DNA from: Rhizobium altiplani
GTDB taxonomy: Bacteria > Pseudomonadota > Alphaproteobacteria > Rhizobiales > Rhizobiaceae
Length of the DNA: 64,000 nucleotides
NCBI RefSeq assembly: GCF_001542405.1
Contig: NZ_LNCD01000138.1
Span: forward strand, 186,001 to 250,000
Direction: 5' to 3'
A program made the position numbers and the translations under genes. How positions within the stretch are numbered: the stretch's first letter is position 1; the number at the start of each line of letters is the position of its first letter. This document shows positions 62,148-64,000 of this stretch, piece after piece. Below the pieces are notes generated by a model. That model was not told the DNA's origin and did not search any database. It saw nothing but the letters and a program-made list of their open reading frames with translations.

Positions 62148-62987
62148 CTATGCCTTACCCTTCTTGGAAACTAGTCCTGCCGACAGGATGGCCGCGCCGC
62201 TGACGATCACCAGGACGACCGCGAGTGCAGCACCCAGCGGCCAGTTGTAGGCGGCGCCGAACTGAGAGAAGATCACGCGTCCGAAGGTAAAGCCGTTCGG
62301 ACCGCCGACCATCTGCGGTGTCACGTAATCGCCGAGCGACAGGACGAAAGCGAAGATTGCTCCGGATACGACGCCAGGAACGGAGAGCGGCCAAACCACG
62401 TGGCGGAAGGTAGTCGCCTGCGTGCCGCCGAGATCGGCCGACGCCTGGACAAGAGACTCGGGAATGCGTTCCAAAGCCAGATATATCGGCAGGAACACGA
62501 ACGGCAGGTACATCGCGACCATCGTCAGGAGGGTAGCATTTTCGTTGAACATAAACGCCGTCGTCGGCTTGGCGAGAAAACCGACGTCGAGCAGCAATTC
62601 ATTCATCAATCCGGTAACCGCTAGAAGCGAGCGCATCGTGAAGAGCTTGACAATATAGCTCATGAACAGCGGCAAGATGATCACCAGCAACAGCGGAAAG
62701 CGTTTGGCCTCCGGTTGCTGCCAGACGTACCAGGCCAGCGGATAGGCCAGCAACAGGCAGATTAGGGCGACGCGGCCGCAAAGCCAGATCGTGTGCCAAA
62801 GAACCCCGACATAGGCCTGGTTGTTGGCGAACTCGACGTAGTTGCCTGCCGAAAAATCTCGCACGATTTCGCTGCCGTTCATCGAATAGAACGAATTCAA
62901 GACAAAGCCACTGAGCGGCAGCAGCACCAACAGAACCGGTCCTGCCGCGGCGATCAGAAACAGGAAAATGCGCGCTCCCGACCTCAT
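62148..62987 (-). CDS. Polyamine-type ABC transporter permease (PotB-like)
   Basis: 279 residues. Six helices; the conserved ASADLGGTQATTFRHVVWPLS EAA loop and SLGDYVTPQMVGGPNGFTFG mark the PotB/PotH family. Overlaps the ATPase gene by 4 bp. Forms the channel with the PotC-like protein. Confidence 0.92.
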   Translation of the reverse strand: MRSGARIFLFLIAAAGPVLLVLLPLSGFVLNSFYSMNGSEIVRDFSAGNYVEFANNQAYVGVLWHTIWLCGRVALICLLLAYPLAWYVWQQPEAKRFPLLLVIILPLFMSYIVKLFTMRSLLAVTGLMNELLLDVGFLAKPTTAFMFNENATLLTMVAMYLPFVFLPIYLALERIPESLVQASADLGGTQATTFRHVVWPLSVPGVVSGAIFAFVLSLGDYVTPQMVGGPNGFTFGRVIFSQFGAAYNWPLGAALAVVLVIVSGAAILSAGLVSKKGKA

Positions 62988-64000
62988 CTCGCACCCTCCG
63001 AAGCCGCGACAAGTTTAAGATGTCCGGCGGCGGATGCGGCTTCGTCACCGGCGACCGGAACAATTGCCAGATCCTTGGCCGAAAAGCGAAGTCGAACCGA
63101 AGTCCCCGGTACGCTCGACACCGGCAAATCGCCGCTCGTGACCTTGACCAGAAATTCGATCTCGGGATGATCGTCGCAGGTTGCAACGACGCGTGTCAGC
63201 GGGCCTGCGAAGATGGTTCTCCGAATCCGGGCGGAAATACAGATCCTTTCGCCTTCGCGCTGAATACCGGCGTCCATTCTGCCTGCCGCGCCAAGCTGGA
63301 TGGCCTCTGGACGCAGGCAGGCGATTACCTTTGCCTTGCGCGGTCCCCTTGCGGCGACGTCGGCAAGCGGGCCGAATGGCGTCTGAAGGCTACCATCCGG
63401 AGTCAAGGTCCCGGCGATTAGATTGGTATCGCCGAAAAAGCTCGCGACAAACGGCGTTTTCGGCGCGTAGTAAACTTCGCGATGGTCGCCGACCTGCTCT
63501 ATCCGGCCTGCGCTCATCACCGCAATGCGATCGGACATCGTGATCGCCTCTTCCTGATCGTGTGTGACGAGAATGAAGGTGGTGTCGACACGACGCTGCA
63601 GATCCTTGAGGAAGGTTTGCATCTGATAGCGCATTTCCGCATCGAGGGCGGAAAGGGGTTCGTCGAGCAGCAGCACCTTAGGCTCACAAACGAGTGCACG
63701 AGCAAGCGCGACACGCTGTTTCTGCCCGCCAGAAAGCTGCGACGGCATACGGTCGATCATTTTCTGCAAGCCTACAATCGACAGCGCCTCGTTGACCTTG
63801 CGAGTAATCGCCTCGCGCGGTTGGCGGCGGATCATCGGCCCGTAGCCGATGTTCTCGGCTACCGTCATGTGCGGAAAAAGTGCGTAGTCCTGGAAGACCG
63901 TGTTGAAGGGGCGTTTGTGGGTCGGCACATTGGTGATGTCGCGTCCCTGAAAAAGAATCTCCCCGGAGGTGTTGTTGGTAAAGCCTGCGATCATCCGTAA
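62984..64000 (-). CDS. potA: Polyamine-type ABC transporter ATPase (PotA-like), 5' end outside window
   Basis: 338 residues are visible and the frame stays open to the right edge (last codons read ...LRMIAGFTNN), so the Walker A site and start lie beyond it. Present: Q-loop VFQDYALFPHMTV, signature QLSGGQKQRVALARAL, Walker B VLLLDEPLSALD and switch LVTHDQEEAI. The TOBE domain at the C-terminus (CLRPEAIQLG, then SVPGTSVRLRFSAKDLAIVP) is PotA-like. The substrate is inferred from the permeases. Confidence 0.92.
   Translation of the reverse strand, partial: LRMIAGFTNNTSGEILFQGRDITNVPTHKRPFNTVFQDYALFPHMTVAENIGYGPMIRRQPREAITRKVNEALSIVGLQKMIDRMPSQLSGGQKQRVALARALVCEPKVLLLDEPLSALDAEMRYQMQTFLKDLQRRVDTTFILVTHDQEEAITMSDRIAVMSAGRIEQVGDHREVYYAPKTPFVASFFGDTNLIAGTLTPDGSLQTPFGPLADVAARGPRKAKVIACLRPEAIQLGAAGRMDAGIQREGERICISARIRRTIFAGPLTRVVATCDDHPEIEFLVKVTSGDLPVSSVPGTSVRLRFSAKDLAIVPVAGDEAASAAGHLKLVAASEGAR

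Overview
The window is about 60% GC and reads as an alphaproteobacterium of the rhizobial type (Rhizobium/Agrobacterium/Ensifer relatives). Markers for this are a BA14K-like protein, a DUF1476/ATP synthase zeta-like protein, MetNIQ, FCD-type GntR regulators, and long runs of ABC-transporter catabolic operons such as are common on rhizobial chromids and megaplasmids. I saw no rRNA, tRNA, CRISPR array, intact insertion sequence, plasmid replication gene or origin. Replicon type cannot be decided from the sequence.

Region 1 (1-10.4 kb) is a type VI secretion vgrG island. It has the 3' end of a PAAR-like (DUF4150) effector and a TGATG-coupled beta-propeller protein that may be its immunity partner. 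Facing them are vgrG, a DUF6484 gene and a short TIGR02270-like gene. Beyond vgrG lie a secreted caspase-like/Sel1-repeat protein, an unknown protein, a two-module glycosyltransferase and a small lipoprotein.

Region 2 (10.7-25 kb) is accessory. It carries a YghU-type GST, small proteins, a BON protein, a HARP-like/GXWXG pair, a BA14K protein, CspA, a VOC protein, a zeta-like protein and an AraC regulator. Between them are decayed fragments: GNAT, DUF72 and the LigD polymerase domain. Its most unusual content is an alcohol dehydrogenase followed by a single-chain EutB-EutC ethanolamine ammonia-lyase with a twin-arginine-like N-terminus.

Region 3 (25.5-54.3 kb) holds three tandem catabolic modules, each with a divergent or embedded regulator. 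Module A (25.5-35.7 kb, GntR) imports a polar amino acid and degrades it with a proline-racemase-family enzyme, an FAD D-amino-acid dehydrogenase, a DapA-family deaminase/lyase, an aldehyde dehydrogenase and two SDRs. This is the gene set of hydroxyproline catabolism. Module B (35.8-46.5 kb, GntR) joins two enolase-superfamily dehydratases, a DapA-family aldolase, an RraA-family protein and an oligopeptide-type ABC importer. It looks like an acid-sugar pathway with unknown substrate. Module C (46.7-54.3 kb, LacI) is a GH78 alpha-L-rhamnosidase with a carbohydrate ABC importer. Modules A and B share an identical 13-bp sequence in their regulatory regions.

Region 4 (54.4-64 kb) has a GST, an overlapping three-gene cassette with an XRE-type regulator, metNIQ closed by a clear terminator, a quinone-oxidoreductase remnant, a membrane diguanylate cyclase, and the start of a polyamine-type ABC operon (potA-like, potB-like, potC-like) that runs off the right edge.
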